A DNA stretch of 64,000 bases from Streptomyces xanthophaeus (GCF_000725805.1 NZ_JOFT01000011.1:1-64000), one strand, 5' to 3'. Counted from the first letter of the stretch, positions 42,607 through 52,049 are shown. Notes: a model not told the origin generated them from the letters alone. Numbers and translations are program-made.

Positions 42607-42698
42607 CCCGTGCCGTACCGCAGTCCAACAGGCCCAGCAGAAGCCCTAGCCGGAGCCTGCCTTCCCAGGCTCACTAAGGTCCGGTCGATAGGTGCGCG

Positions 42699-42902
42699 TC
42701 AGTCATGGACGCGCACCACCGTGACTACGGCGTGCCGCGTCGTTCCGGCCGCGACTTCCACCACCATGCCCTCACCCGTGCGCCGGTACGGCTCGCCATC
42801 AGGAGTGCGGGCTCCAGCGGCTGGGTCGGCTGCTCGAAGGAAGAGCGCGACCTGGGCGGCCAGCGGCGCGGTGAGCTGTTGGGACCGGGCAATCCTTTCC
42901 AC
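42699..42902 (-). pseudogene. 3' fragment of an unidentified gene
   Basis: About 67 codons: RIARSQQLTAPLAAQVALFL, then DGEPYRRTGEGMVVEVAAGT and a natural-looking end VVTVVRVHD. The fragment begins exactly where the IS5 transposase breaks off, so the true 5' part is missing. No family recognised. Confidence 0.45.
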
Positions 42903-42904
42903 CG

Positions 42905-43358
42905 GTCAGGGAGACGGCGAGTGGGATGCCCTGACCGTCGACGATGAGGTGGTGCTTGCTGCCCGGACGTGCTCGGTCGACCGGGCTGGGACCGCTTTTG
43001 GGCCCCGCCGAGCGGCCCTGACGTGGGAGGAGTCGATCACCGCCCGTGACCAGTCCAGCTTCTTCGCGGCCCGCAGCTTCTTCAGCAGTACCAGGTGCAG
43101 TTGGTCCCACACGCCGGCGTCGTTCCAGGCGGCCAGACGCCGCCAGCAGGTCATGCCTGATCCGAAGCCCAGCTCCTGCGGCAGGTACTCCCACTGGATC
43201 CCGGTATGCAGCACGAACAGGATCCCGCACAGTGCCTGCCGGTCCGGCACCCGAGGGCGTCCCTCCACCTGCTTCGGTCCCGGATCCGGAAGCAACGGCT
43301 CTATGAGCGACCACAGTTCATCCGACACGATCCACGGTCGCGACTGACGCTTCCCCAC
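42905..43358 (-). mobile_element. truncated IS5-family transposase (second, unrelated copy)
   Basis: MGKRQSRPWIVSDELWSLIE, then QALCGILFVLHTGIQWEYLP and LDWSRAVIDSSHVRAARRGP give the N-terminal frame. After a frameshift near 43010 comes DRARPGSKHHLIVDGQGIPL, ending at AVSLTGG near 42905. The rest of the DDE domain is missing. It differs from the complete IS at 24144, so it is a separate element. Confidence 0.75.
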
Positions 43359-43409
43359 GGCCAGACCAACGACCAGCCGGACCGAAAGTCACATGGTCAG
43401 CAGCTTCTG

Positions 43410-43600
43410 TTAGGACCTCTTAGCCACCAGCTGGTCGGACAGCTCCTGAACACGATCGTGCGGCATACCGGCCCTTTCAGATAGACCATCAAAAATCAGC
43501 CTGGACGAGCGAACAGCCGGGGGGATCCAGTTGACGTGGCCTTCGACGACTCCGGAGGCCCAGGGCAGGTCCAGGCCGGCAGGCAACAAGAACAGCTGTT
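43410..43600 (-). pseudogene. ISL3-like transposase C-terminal remnant
   Basis: Reads GLDLPWASGVVEGHVNWI, then LIFDGLSERAGMPHDRVQEL and a stop. The SGxVEGHVNxIK motif is typical of ISL3-family transposase C-termini. The remainder has drifted and the upstream catalytic domain is absent. Confidence 0.5.
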
Positions 43601-43682
43601 GGCCGGCCGACGACGGTGCGGGCGTACACGGACCGTTCACCTTGGGCAGGCTGGCAAAGCGACCGCTCCGAGTTCAGTGGGT

Positions 43683-44101
43683 GTGGTCCTGGAGGACGGG
43701 AGTGAGCCGGGTCCGGTCTACTTCGACGTCGGTAGTGGCGGGGACGTGTCGGCGACAACCTTGTGGCATGCCCATGACGGGTGGTTCCGGCAGCCCAGGG
43801 CGGCGACGCTGCGGGGTGCATGCTCGTGCGGATGGCGCGGGGCGGCCGAGTACCCGCTCAACTGGGCGCTCCTCGGCGACGAGCGGCCGCTATATGAGGC
43901 GGAAGTTGTCGGCGTACTCATGAATGGGCTCAAGGACGTACGGGCGAACATTCATGAGTACGCCGACACCCTTCCGTCGGCGGCAGCTATTGCGCCGAGT
44001 CCTGGTCGGCCTTGCTGCGGTTCAAGCAAACCGTCACCGCCACCAAGGAGAACTCGCCGTGCGAGGCCTGCAGGGCCGAGCGGCGGGCGCTGTACGTGTG
44101 A
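43683..44101 (+). CDS. hypothetical protein, frameshifted near 43980
   Basis: GTG 43683 gives VVLEDGSEPGPVYFDVGSGG, then WHAHDGWFRQPRAATLRGAC, SCGWRGAAEYPLNWALLGDE and DVRANIHEYADTLPS. One frame later the sequence continues YCAESWSALLRFKQTVTATK, ENSPCEACRAERRALYV and stops at 44101. CSCGWRG and CEAC suggest a metal site. A one-base indel near 43980 separates the halves. No family named. Confidence 0.5.
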
Positions 44102-44238
44102 ACAGGCACGCCCATGGCAGCCAGCAATGCTCGCGACAGGCCCCTGACGGCAGCACCGGTCACCTCATGGCAGCCAAGATCACTGCAGCCTCACAACATG
44201 AGGGAACAGACTGGCAGCTCAGGTGGGCAGGCGGTAAG

Positions 44239-44745
44239 TCAGTGCCACATCTCGCGGTCCGTCACCGTGAGCTCGACGACAGCCGCGTCCTGGACGTTCT
44301 CGATGTCCCGAATGTAGGGCGCGGTGTTCGGGTCGTATGTGCAGAAGGTCACGGTGGCAGTAAGGAGATCGTCGTCGACTCCACCCATAGAGAGGATGAC
44401 GTAGGAGTGGACTTCCTGGTCCCCGAATTTCTTCTCCGCCTCGCCCAGACATCCGAACGCATAGGCGAGACACCTCCTGAGGAGGGGCCCCGTCCGCTCG
44501 GACTCCGCCGGCGGGAGATCGTAGTCGATCATGCCACGCCCGTTGATCGACGTTTCTTCCTGGAGCACGTCGAAGTACGAGGTGACGGTTTCCGGGATCA
44601 GTCCGGTCAGTACGCGTGCGCCGTTGGGGGTGTAGGACCAACCTTCGTCCCTGACCTCAAGAAACATGGATGGGATGTCCGCGTCGGTCAGCCCCGTTGG
44701 GGGGTGCTCCGCCAGAAGCCGGGTCATCTTGTCATTGATTTTCAT
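44239..44745 (-). CDS. probable immunity protein of the RHS toxin
   Basis: 168 aa starting MKINDKMTRLLAEHPPTGLT, acidic, with no signal peptide or membrane helix. It starts 2 nt after the RHS stop, exactly where polymorphic-toxin immunity genes lie. Motifs: PSMFLEVRDEGWSYTPNGAR, RRCLAYAFGCLGEAEKKFGD. No known immunity family recognised. The role is inferred from position and coupling. GC is lower than in neighbours, as often seen for exchanged toxin/immunity tips. Confidence 0.65.
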   Translation of the reverse strand: MKINDKMTRLLAEHPPTGLTDADIPSMFLEVRDEGWSYTPNGARVLTGLIPETVTSYFDVLQEETSINGRGMIDYDLPPAESERTGPLLRRCLAYAFGCLGEAEKKFGDQEVHSYVILSMGGVDDDLLTATVTFCTYDPNTAPYIRDIENVQDAAVVELTVTDREMWH

Positions 44746-44747
44746 GG

Positions 44748-47700
44748 CTATCCCTCGCCGAGAGCGGAGAGGCCCTTTCTGATCGCTCCTATGAATCCTG
44801 GAGTATTACCCACGGCCTTTTCGATGGAGCGTGGCAGCCCCTCGAATTTCCCCGTTTCGAAATCGTACTGATACTTGGCGCCCTTGTTGCCCTGGTCCTG
44901 GAAGTGCAGCTGACCTGCCCGCCCGCCGGGATCCGGGTTCTCTACGTCGATACGATACTGTCCGTGATTCCAGAGGGTCTTGCTCGTGATCTGGGTGCCA
45001 TTGGCTCCGATCATCCCCTTGGCGTCAGGATCCTTGATGCCGTAGAGATCGCGCATGAACTGGATGCGCTTGTCTACAACCTCTTTGCTGTACGGATCCT
45101 TGTCGAAGCCCGGTTGGGACGTGTAACCCTCTCGAAGTGGCCGGTACTCAGGTGCCAGACCGAGAGGGTCGGACCACGTCAGGGGATTGTGTACATAGGC
45201 GGACGGATTGGGCGCCGCCGTCAGTCCGAGTGGATCAGAGGTGAGGTAGCGCGCCGCTTCCGGATCATAGTGACGGAAGTAGTTGTAATGGAGGCCGGAT
45301 TCGGGGTCGAAGTACTGGCCCGGGAAGCGGAGCGGTGTGTACGCCGTACTGGAACCGTGCCAGGCGGTGATGCCCCACAGGGTGCTGCGGGACTGCCACA
45401 CCACGTGGCCCGATTCGTCGATGATCTCGCTGGGAGTGCCGACGAGGTCGGTGACCAGGGCGAAGAAGCGCTCGTCAACCACGTCCTGCTCATCGTCCGC
45501 CGTGAGGAGGCGCTCGGTCTGGGCAAGGGGGCGCACCCCGTTGTGGTCCCAGGTGATGGCCACCGGATGGGGCAAGTCAGGTGCGGAAGCGACCTGCTCG
45601 CACAGGCTTGCTCCGTCCCAGGTGAAAGTGACCTGCTCCAGCACCGTGGAGGCGTCATCGCCCAGTCGCTGTTTGGCGACGCGACGGCCGAGCGGATCGT
45701 AGAGATATCGCCAGGTCGCGCCGTCCGGTGTCGTGACCCTCGAGAGCCGGTCCTCCGCGTCCCATGTGTAGCGCCAGGTCTCCGGCTTGCGTGAGAGACG
45801 TTTCTTCTGCCGGGCCGTGACCCGGCCGAGTTCGTCGTGTTCGTATCGGACGTTTCCGGCTTCGAGGAGCGCGGTGCCTCTGTACGACCGGAGACCGTTT
45901 GCCTCCGGTGAGGCATGGGAGGCCGGCCAGTCTGCCGCGGTCTGGTTTCCGGCCTCGTCGTAGGCGTACCGTTCGGTCCAGTCCGAGGCATGGACGGCCG
46001 TCACACGGCCGGACGCGTCGAGGTCGAACCTCTTCGCACCCGACTGCTGGTCCACAAGAGCGACGAGATTCCCGTCCGCCCGGTAGGAGTAGTCGCGGCG
46101 CCGGATCCCGCGGCCGCGGCTCGTTATCTGCTGACCGACGAGGCGGCCCATGGCATCGACTTGCGACGTCAGAGTGAGGGACTCCCCGATGTGGCGGGCG
46201 GTCTCGTGGCCCGCGGCATCATGTTCGAAGGTGACCAAGCGGTCCGACGTCGTGAGTGAGACGCGCCTGCCCGCGGCGTCGTGGGTCCAGTTGCTGACGA
46301 CACCACTGGGCGTGATGCGGCCCACGCGGCGACCTAGAGCGTCGTACTCATACCTGATCGTACGACCGTTCACCGTCTCCGACCTGAGCCGTCCGTGTCG
46401 ATCGCGGATACAGGTGAGCGTCGCGTCCGGTCCCACTGCTCGGGTTATTTGGTCGAAAAGGTCGTACTCGAACGTCGTCCAGCGTCCGTCGGCATTCTTG
46501 GAGACCACGTTGTCGAGCACGTCACGCTCGTAGTGCACCACACAGCCCGCTGAATCGGTGCGTGTGGTGAGGCGGCCGGCGACGTCGCGCGCGTACCTGA
46601 CGGTCCGTCCGTCGAAGTCGCTCTCGGACACCAGACGGCCTACGGCGTCGTACTCGTAGTCCCAGGTCAGACCTGACGGGTTGCGTACCCGGGTCAGGCG
46701 GAGTTCATGGTCGTGGTGGAATTCGTACCGCGCACCGTCGGGACCGGTGCGAGCCGTCATGAGGTCGAAGTGTGTGTACTCGAAGTGGGAAACCGCACCC
46801 ATGGCATCTGTGTGCGTGAGGCAGTTCCCTTCGCCGTCGTAGGCCCACGTCTGCTCGGCGCCGTCTCGATCGATACGGCGAGCGAGCCTGCCCTCCGGAG
46901 TCCAAACGAGACGAGTGGTATGGCCGGCCGGATCGACGACGCAGGTGGGGCGGCCGAACCCGTCACGCTCGATCCGAGTCGTGTGACCGAGGGGATCAAT
47001 GACCTGGACGGGCAGACCTGCTCTGTTGTTCTGGATGTGCGTGGTGTTGCCGAGTGCGTCAGCGATCGCAGTGGTGTGGCCGGACTGGTCATAGATGTAA
47101 CGGGTGACAGCGCCGGTCGTGTCCACGACCGCGGTTCCGTTGCCGCGTTCGTCGTACTCCCGGCGGACGGACGTCCGGTCGGGATAGGTGATCCGTGTCG
47201 GGCGCCCCATCGGGTTGTAGTCGGTTGACAGCTCCCGGCCGTCCGGCCGTACCACCGTGGTGGGGTGGCCTGAGTCGTCGTAAGTGAAGCGTGTCGTGCG
47301 GCCGAGGGGATCCGTATGGGAGAGCAGCCGGTTGTACCGATCGCGCTCGAAGTGCGTGACCGCACCGTGCGGGTCGATCTCCGCTGATATCTGAAGGGCG
47401 TCGTTGACGAGGTACCGATGAACGGCGCCGCTGCTGGTGGTCGCCTTCGTGACGCGCTGCCCTGTGTCCGGGTCGCTGCCGTATTCCAGGCTGAGGGAGA
47501 CATGGCCCTCGGCACCGCCCTCGGCGACGCACCGGTCGTTCTCGTCGTAGGCGTACTCATAGCGGCTGTCGTTGGTGTCGGTCCATGAGGTCACCCGGCC
47601 GCGTTCGTCGTAGGTGAACCGCAGCGGCAGCCCGCACGAGTTGACCACTTCGGTGAGCTGGCCCTCGGTGTAGCCGTAGCGGAGTATCTCCTGGTCACTG

Positions 47701-49460
47701 CCGTCAGCTGCTGCACCGGCGAGGTGCAGGGCGGTGATGCGCCCCTGCCCGGTAGTCAGCTTCAGGTGGTAGCCGCCGTGATGGACGACCGCCTTCGGTG
47801 TGCCGGAGGCATCGTAATCGAAGCTGATCCAGTTGCCGTTGCGGTCGTCGATCTGGGTGAGCAGGGCCTCGTTCGGGTGACGGGTCTCAAAGTGCCGTAC
47901 TCGGCCGGTGTCCTGGTCCGTGACCGTGTAGTCCCCGTGTTGGTCGCGCTCGAGGGGCCACCGCGGGCCGTGGCTCGGCAGGACGGGGACACCGGGGGCG
48001 GGGTGCGGGTAGCAGAGCAGCAGGCCGTCATCGGAGACGAAGACGACCCCCTCGGAGTCGATCTCCAGGCGCTGGTCGGCGGTGGAGGACCAGGAGGGGC
48101 CGAACCAACGCCCCGCACCGTAGTCGGACGCGACTCTGCGACGGAAGACCAGAGGGAGCGTGCCGGGGAGCGCAATGTCCGTCTGCGGCAAGTACATGGC
48201 GCCGGTAGCCAGGTCGATCGGGTCCGAGGGGTCGTTCTCGGCCGCTCTTTCCGTGCGGGACGCATTGGCGGGGTTCTCGACTCCATTACGCGCGGAACCC
48301 GGTGTCTCCCCATCGACCCCGTGCTTGAGACCGTTCTTCATTCCGGTTCTGAGGCCGGTGCGCAGTACGCCGGCGCCCTTGGTGCCGATGAGTTCAGGGA
48401 CGAGCCGGCCGAGGAATTCAGCGGGGTCGCCCTTGGCGGCGTCCCAGGCGTTCTTCAGGGCCCGGTCGGGGTTGGCGGCGGTGGACACGAGCCCGGCCAG
48501 GGTCATGTTGATGTTCTCGTAGTACTCGGCCGGGTGCGTGATGTTGTAGGGGTCGCCCGGGTTGATGGCGCGTACGAAGTTGACCAGCCCGGCGGCGCCC
48601 TTGACGATGCCGCCGCCGAAGTGCATCATCTCCACGCCCTGACCGAGCGCGAAGTCGGCCAGCTCCAGCTTGGCCTTCTCCCGGCCGGTGGGCTCCTTCG
48701 GGGCGTGGGCCATCGCGGCGGTGACCGCGCTCTTGGCCGCGTCGGCGGCCTCCTTGCGGGCGCTGCGCGCGGCCTTGAGGATCTCCTGGGCGCGCTGCCG
48801 CTTACTCTCGCCGGGGTCGGAGAACTCTCCGGGGTGGGGCAGCGGGCTGTCACCGTTGCGGGCGTCGTTGTAGGCGTCGACCTTCTTGTTGTAGGCGTCG
48901 GCGGCCTTCTGACGGTCCGCCTGTCCCTCCTTGTAGAGGTCGATCGCCTCCCGTGCCTTGCCCTGGGCGGTCGTGACCGCGGTCGCGTACGTCTCCAGGG
49001 CCTGGGCGGCGTTCTCGAAGGCGTCGGCGGCGTGCAGCCAGTCGGTGGGCAGGGTCTGGATGTTCTCGCGGAAGCTGTTGGCCGCCTCGCCCTTCCACTG
49101 CCCGGAGTCGAGCTTCTTCATCCCGGCACCGACCAGGTCGAACGCCGTCTGGAAGTCGCGGAGGTTCTTGACCGACTCGCCGATCTTCCCGGGGTTCCCG
49201 TGGATGAGCTCGTTGGGCTCCTCGGTCTGGCCGAGCTGCTGCTCGCCGACCTCGGCCCCGAGGGAGGAGGCGGTCTCGTCGCCCCAGTCCTCGACGGAGT
49301 CCGCCCAGTCCTCGGCTCCGACGTTCTTCAGGCCCGCGCCGAGGGCATCGGTGCCCTTGTCGATGCCCTCGCCGAGGAGTTCCTTGCCCTTGTCGATCCC
49401 CTTGTCGACGAGATCGATGCCCTTGTCGGTGAGCCTGCCCAGGTCGTCCCAGCTGACCAT
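44748..49460 (-). CDS. RHS-repeat polymorphic toxin with WXG-like N-terminus
   Basis: 1570 aa. N-terminus (1-260): helical WXG100/LXG-like region, GKIGESVKNLRDFQTAFDLV, LDSGQWKGEAANSFRENIQT, the kind exported by ESX/type VII systems. About 400-480: DUF6531-type block NDPSDPIDLATGAMYLPQTD, PLVFRRRVASDYGAGRWFGP. About 540-1400: many YD repeats of the form GRLxxxTDxxGxxxxYxYD, which build the RHS shell. RHS core: HYDPEAARYLTSDPLGL and a second SDPLGL ending at 1435. The last 135 residues are the variable toxin: YGIKDPDAKGMIGANGTQIT, LWNHGQYRIDVENPDPGGRA, GQLHFQDQGNKGAKYQYDFE. I cannot assign this tip to a known nuclease or other class. Confidence 0.9.
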   Translation of the reverse strand: MVSWDDLGRLTDKGIDLVDKGIDKGKELLGEGIDKGTDALGAGLKNVGAEDWADSVEDWGDETASSLGAEVGEQQLGQTEEPNELIHGNPGKIGESVKNLRDFQTAFDLVGAGMKKLDSGQWKGEAANSFRENIQTLPTDWLHAADAFENAAQALETYATAVTTAQGKAREAIDLYKEGQADRQKAADAYNKKVDAYNDARNGDSPLPHPGEFSDPGESKRQRAQEILKAARSARKEAADAAKSAVTAAMAHAPKEPTGREKAKLELADFALGQGVEMMHFGGGIVKGAAGLVNFVRAINPGDPYNITHPAEYYENINMTLAGLVSTAANPDRALKNAWDAAKGDPAEFLGRLVPELIGTKGAGVLRTGLRTGMKNGLKHGVDGETPGSARNGVENPANASRTERAAENDPSDPIDLATGAMYLPQTDIALPGTLPLVFRRRVASDYGAGRWFGPSWSSTADQRLEIDSEGVVFVSDDGLLLCYPHPAPGVPVLPSHGPRWPLERDQHGDYTVTDQDTGRVRHFETRHPNEALLTQIDDRNGNWISFDYDASGTPKAVVHHGGYHLKLTTGQGRITALHLAGAAADGSDQEILRYGYTEGQLTEVVNSCGLPLRFTYDERGRVTSWTDTNDSRYEYAYDENDRCVAEGGAEGHVSLSLEYGSDPDTGQRVTKATTSSGAVHRYLVNDALQISAEIDPHGAVTHFERDRYNRLLSHTDPLGRTTRFTYDDSGHPTTVVRPDGRELSTDYNPMGRPTRITYPDRTSVRREYDERGNGTAVVDTTGAVTRYIYDQSGHTTAIADALGNTTHIQNNRAGLPVQVIDPLGHTTRIERDGFGRPTCVVDPAGHTTRLVWTPEGRLARRIDRDGAEQTWAYDGEGNCLTHTDAMGAVSHFEYTHFDLMTARTGPDGARYEFHHDHELRLTRVRNPSGLTWDYEYDAVGRLVSESDFDGRTVRYARDVAGRLTTRTDSAGCVVHYERDVLDNVVSKNADGRWTTFEYDLFDQITRAVGPDATLTCIRDRHGRLRSETVNGRTIRYEYDALGRRVGRITPSGVVSNWTHDAAGRRVSLTTSDRLVTFEHDAAGHETARHIGESLTLTSQVDAMGRLVGQQITSRGRGIRRRDYSYRADGNLVALVDQQSGAKRFDLDASGRVTAVHASDWTERYAYDEAGNQTAADWPASHASPEANGLRSYRGTALLEAGNVRYEHDELGRVTARQKKRLSRKPETWRYTWDAEDRLSRVTTPDGATWRYLYDPLGRRVAKQRLGDDASTVLEQVTFTWDGASLCEQVASAPDLPHPVAITWDHNGVRPLAQTERLLTADDEQDVVDERFFALVTDLVGTPSEIIDESGHVVWQSRSTLWGITAWHGSSTAYTPLRFPGQYFDPESGLHYNYFRHYDPEAARYLTSDPLGLTAAPNPSAYVHNPLTWSDPLGLAPEYRPLREGYTSQPGFDKDPYSKEVVDKRIQFMRDLYGIKDPDAKGMIGANGTQITSKTLWNHGQYRIDVENPDPGGRAGQLHFQDQGNKGAKYQYDFETGKFEGLPRSIEKAVGNTPGFIGAIRKGLSALGEG

Positions 49461-50104
49461 CAGTTGTCACCCCAGCGCGGCTGCTCGGCCTGCTCGACGA
49501 CGCCCTGGGACGGGTCGAACGTGTCGAGCATCTCCTGGTCCATCCTGGCCCGGGTCGCCGGGTCCATGAGCCCGTTGCGCTGCATCGAGTCCAACTGCGC
49601 GTCCATCACGTCGTACCCGGTGTCCTTCCAGGTCTGCTTGACCTCCTGGTGGGCCTGGGAAAACGATCCAGCACTGTAGTCCGCGCCATCGAACATGGTC
49701 TGCTTGCTGATCTTGTCCCAGCTCATCTGCTTGACCTCGTCCTCGGTCAGGTGCGGGTTCCCGTTCACCGAGTTCACCGCGATCTTGAACGAGTCCTTGA
49801 CGTACTGCTCCTGCTCCGCGTACGCACCGGCCGACAGGCCCACTTTCAGCGCGAAGTCGTTCCCGCGGATGGTCAGCGCCCGCACACCCCACTCCCAGCG
49901 GTCGCAGAACGTCTTGAACTCAGCCGTCAGCCCGGCGTCGCCCAACTCCAGCCCCGACAGGGCCAGGCCGGAGAAGCCCCGTCCTGCCGTCGCCTGGCCG
50001 GTCATGCCGAGGTCCTTGAGCTCGGAATGCGCCAGGTTGATGCCCGTCACGATCTCCGCCAACGCCTGCGCCGGCGCGTCCAGACCCGGTTCCCCGCCAC
50101 TCAC
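49460..50104 (-). CDS. WXG/ESX-like partner of the RHS toxin
   Basis: 214 aa, helical: QALAEIVTGINLAHSELKDL, GFSGLALSGLELGDAGLTAE, FCDRWEWGVRALTIRGNDFA. The last reads like the W-x-G turn of small type VII helper proteins in Streptomyces RHS loci. Its stop overlaps the toxin start, and its own start overlaps the SseB-like stop by 4 bp, so all three are one operon. Likely a chaperone or co-exported partner. Start GTG or ATG at 50104. Confidence 0.75.
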   Translation of the reverse strand: MSGGEPGLDAPAQALAEIVTGINLAHSELKDLGMTGQATAGRGFSGLALSGLELGDAGLTAEFKTFCDRWEWGVRALTIRGNDFALKVGLSAGAYAEQEQYVKDSFKIAVNSVNGNPHLTEDEVKQMSWDKISKQTMFDGADYSAGSFSQAHQEVKQTWKDTGYDVMDAQLDSMQRNGLMDPATRARMDQEMLDTFDPSQGVVEQAEQPRWGDN

Positions 50105-50652
50105 TGTGCTGCCCCCTCCAGGTCCACCGCGACCGCATCAGGAACGATGCCCCTGACCGGCGGAAACAACATGCCGTCAGCGCTACCCGCGTCCAGCGCG
50201 ACACCGCCAGGACCCGGCAGCATCGGCACCATCGCATCCAGCAGCCGCGCACCCAGCACCGTCCGGTACTCCCACTCCCGACCGGCCTCCCCCCGTGCAC
50301 GCGCAAACGCGGCCAGCGCCTCCTCGTTCGAGAAAGCACAGATCCACCGCACCCCGTTCATGTCCGCGGTCCACATACTGTCCTGATCGTCGAACGGCAC
50401 CAGAACAGCCGTACGCCGAAACTCACCGAGCAGTACCGCGAATTGGCGGAGCGCTGCGGCCACACCGTCGTCTTCGGCTTCCCGCACCGCCGGGGCGGAC
50501 GCCTGAGCGGGCACCGCCTCGTCCCCGAGCGGCATCTCGGTCCTGGCCGGCGGCGCTCCCACAACCGGATCGCGCAGGCCGTCCGGCGCTGCCAGATCAG
50601 TAAGTCTCAGGCGCCCTTGCGGTGAAGGTATGTACTCCCCGTCGTCGTTCAT
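50101..50652 (-). CDS. SseB-like domain protein, first gene of the toxin operon
   Basis: 183 aa. The central part (VAAALRQFAVLLGEFRRTAV, LVPFDDQDSMWTADMNGVRW, ICAFSNEEALAAFARAR) matches the SseB N-terminal-like domain, frequent next to ESX/WXG toxins of Streptomyces. The C-terminal part PDAVAVDLEGA is also conserved in these. Function unknown; a secretion accessory role is inferred. Confidence 0.75.
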   Translation of the reverse strand: MNDDGEYIPSPQGRLRLTDLAAPDGLRDPVVGAPPARTEMPLGDEAVPAQASAPAVREAEDDGVAAALRQFAVLLGEFRRTAVLVPFDDQDSMWTADMNGVRWICAFSNEEALAAFARARGEAGREWEYRTVLGARLLDAMVPMLPGPGGVALDAGSADGMLFPPVRGIVPDAVAVDLEGAAQ

Positions 50653-51215
50653 TGTTCGAATTCTGTCATGTGGATCTTCCCGTCTGCAACGAGGACGGCT
50701 TCAATCCCGGGGCAGCATCGCCCGATTCGCCTGGGAGCCGGCGGCCGTAAACCTCTACTCAAGGAGGAACACTGCGACCGCATCTGGGACGCCCCGCACC
50801 CGCAGCTGAGACACCGCCCACGTAAACGCCCACCTCGCCGGAAACCAGTTCCTCCCTCCCCCAGAACCCGCACCACACCGGCCTGCTGACCGACGCCGAG
50901 GTAGCCGCCACAGCCGGCCTCACCGCTTCCGGCGTCCGCTCCGACGCCGTGAACGGAATCCTCGGCTCAGGGACCGAACGGTAAGGACGACAATGGTGGA
51001 CCCGCGCCACTACCCTGACCGCCTCCGGGAACAGCCAGGGGTAGGAGGTCACCGCGGCAGCGTTCGCCGCCCGCTACGGCGTCAACACCCGGTACCGCCG
51101 AGCAACTCCTCACCAAAGCCCGCACCCACACCAAATGACGGATGCTCTGTCACCCGAACAGCCCACCACAGCGACGCCGGAGACCAGTCGCCCCATCCCC
51201 GGCCCAGGGCGTGCT
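50653..51215. other. 560-bp region of gene debris
   Basis: Plus-strand pieces such as TGLLTDAEVAATAGLTASGV (about 50876-50935) and EQLLTKARTHTK (ending near 51138) look like parts of an HTH gene but are out of register with each other. No intact gene. The promoter of the toxin operon should lie near 50653-50720. Confidence 0.45.
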
Positions 51216-51475
51216 TTAGAAGTTGCTGGCTTGCTGGGTGGGTCGTCCGGGGAAGTCGCGGGCGGCCATCCAGATGGTGAGGTCACGGGCGATCTGGTCG
51301 ATGCTTGCCTCGGTAGCGACATCCTGTTCGCGGCGGGTGGTGTCGCGGCGGACCCCGCCTTCGTCCAGGACCGCGAAGCGAACCAGACAGGGTCGTCCTC
51401 GTCGAGCTGGATGACAACGAAGGTGTTGTCCGAACCGTGAGGTCATCGATCAGGCCACGGCCGACCGACCTCCCA
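51216..51475 (-). pseudogene. hypothetical protein fragment with a frameshift
   Basis: One frame gives NTFVVIQLDEDDPVWF; another continues AVLDEGGVRRDTTRREQDVA, EASIDQIARDLTIWMAARDF and a stop at 51216. A tandem TTCGCTTCGC at the switch looks like a 5-nt duplication that broke the frame. It may be a relict immunity or structural gene of the toxin locus. No family. Confidence 0.4.
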
Positions 51476-51481
51476 CGCCGT

Positions 51482-52021
51482 TCAGAGCGCAATCGGTCGG
51501 TACTTCAGAGCCTCATCGACAATCTGACCCGCAGACGCGGCCTGAAGGTTATCCGAGCGGTGGAAGACCAGGTCACTCACCCGGGGATGCGACACATTCG
51601 CCTCCAGCAACCGCAGATAGTAGTCACTCTCCGCGTCGGCTTCCAGGAGTCTGTGGACGATCTCAACGAGCTCGTCCCTGGTGATGTCCGAAACCGTGGG
51701 GCGCGCCGGCCGGGCCGCCGCCCTCCCGAACTCCTCCAGGCTCCTGCTGCCGTAGTACTCGGCGAAGTCGAGGGCCACGCAGTCGTGCCCGGTCATCGCG
51801 TTGAAGGCCGCGATTGCCTCGCCCGCCGCCTCCGGGCGCGCTTCCAGCAGGTCAGCGATCCGCTCCACCTCGGCACACAGCTCATCCAGCCGCTGCCGAC
51901 TCACCGGCGGGGGCGACAACTCCGGTCTCAGTTCCACAGCCGAATCATGTCCGTCCGCGCTGACACGCCTGAGCCAACCCCTCTGGGGTGCTGCCAGTTC
52001 CTCATCAACGTTTCCGGACAT
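51482..52021 (-). CDS. colicin/pyocin immunity-like (Im9-type) protein
   Basis: 179 aa from ATG 52021. The C-terminal 70 residues align with the Im2/7/8/9 four-helix family: TVSDITRDELVEIVHRLLEA (helix I), SDYYLRLLEANVSHPRVSDL (helix II to the HPxxSDL turn of helix III), VFHRSDNLQAASAGQIVDEA (helix IV). Im9 has ISDYTEAEFLQLVTTIC and TEHPSGSDLIYYP at the same places. The N-terminal 100 residues (LDELCAEVERIADLLEARPE, FNAMTGHDCVALDFAEYYGS) are a domain I do not recognise. Im proteins block HNH DNase or rRNase toxins. No such toxin gene lies beside it, so it may be an orphan immunity gene. Confidence 0.65.
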   Translation of the reverse strand: MSGNVDEELAAPQRGWLRRVSADGHDSAVELRPELSPPPVSRQRLDELCAEVERIADLLEARPEAAGEAIAAFNAMTGHDCVALDFAEYYGSRSLEEFGRAAARPARPTVSDITRDELVEIVHRLLEADAESDYYLRLLEANVSHPRVSDLVFHRSDNLQAASAGQIVDEALKYRPIAL

Positions 52022-52049
52022 CTAGATCAAGAACCGATGCCAGGCCCCT

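Noticed and set aside
47724..49679. 651-codon plus-strand frame opposite the RHS gene
   Set aside because: Gly/Val-rich mirror of the RHS and WXG-like coding sequence, with no domain of its own.
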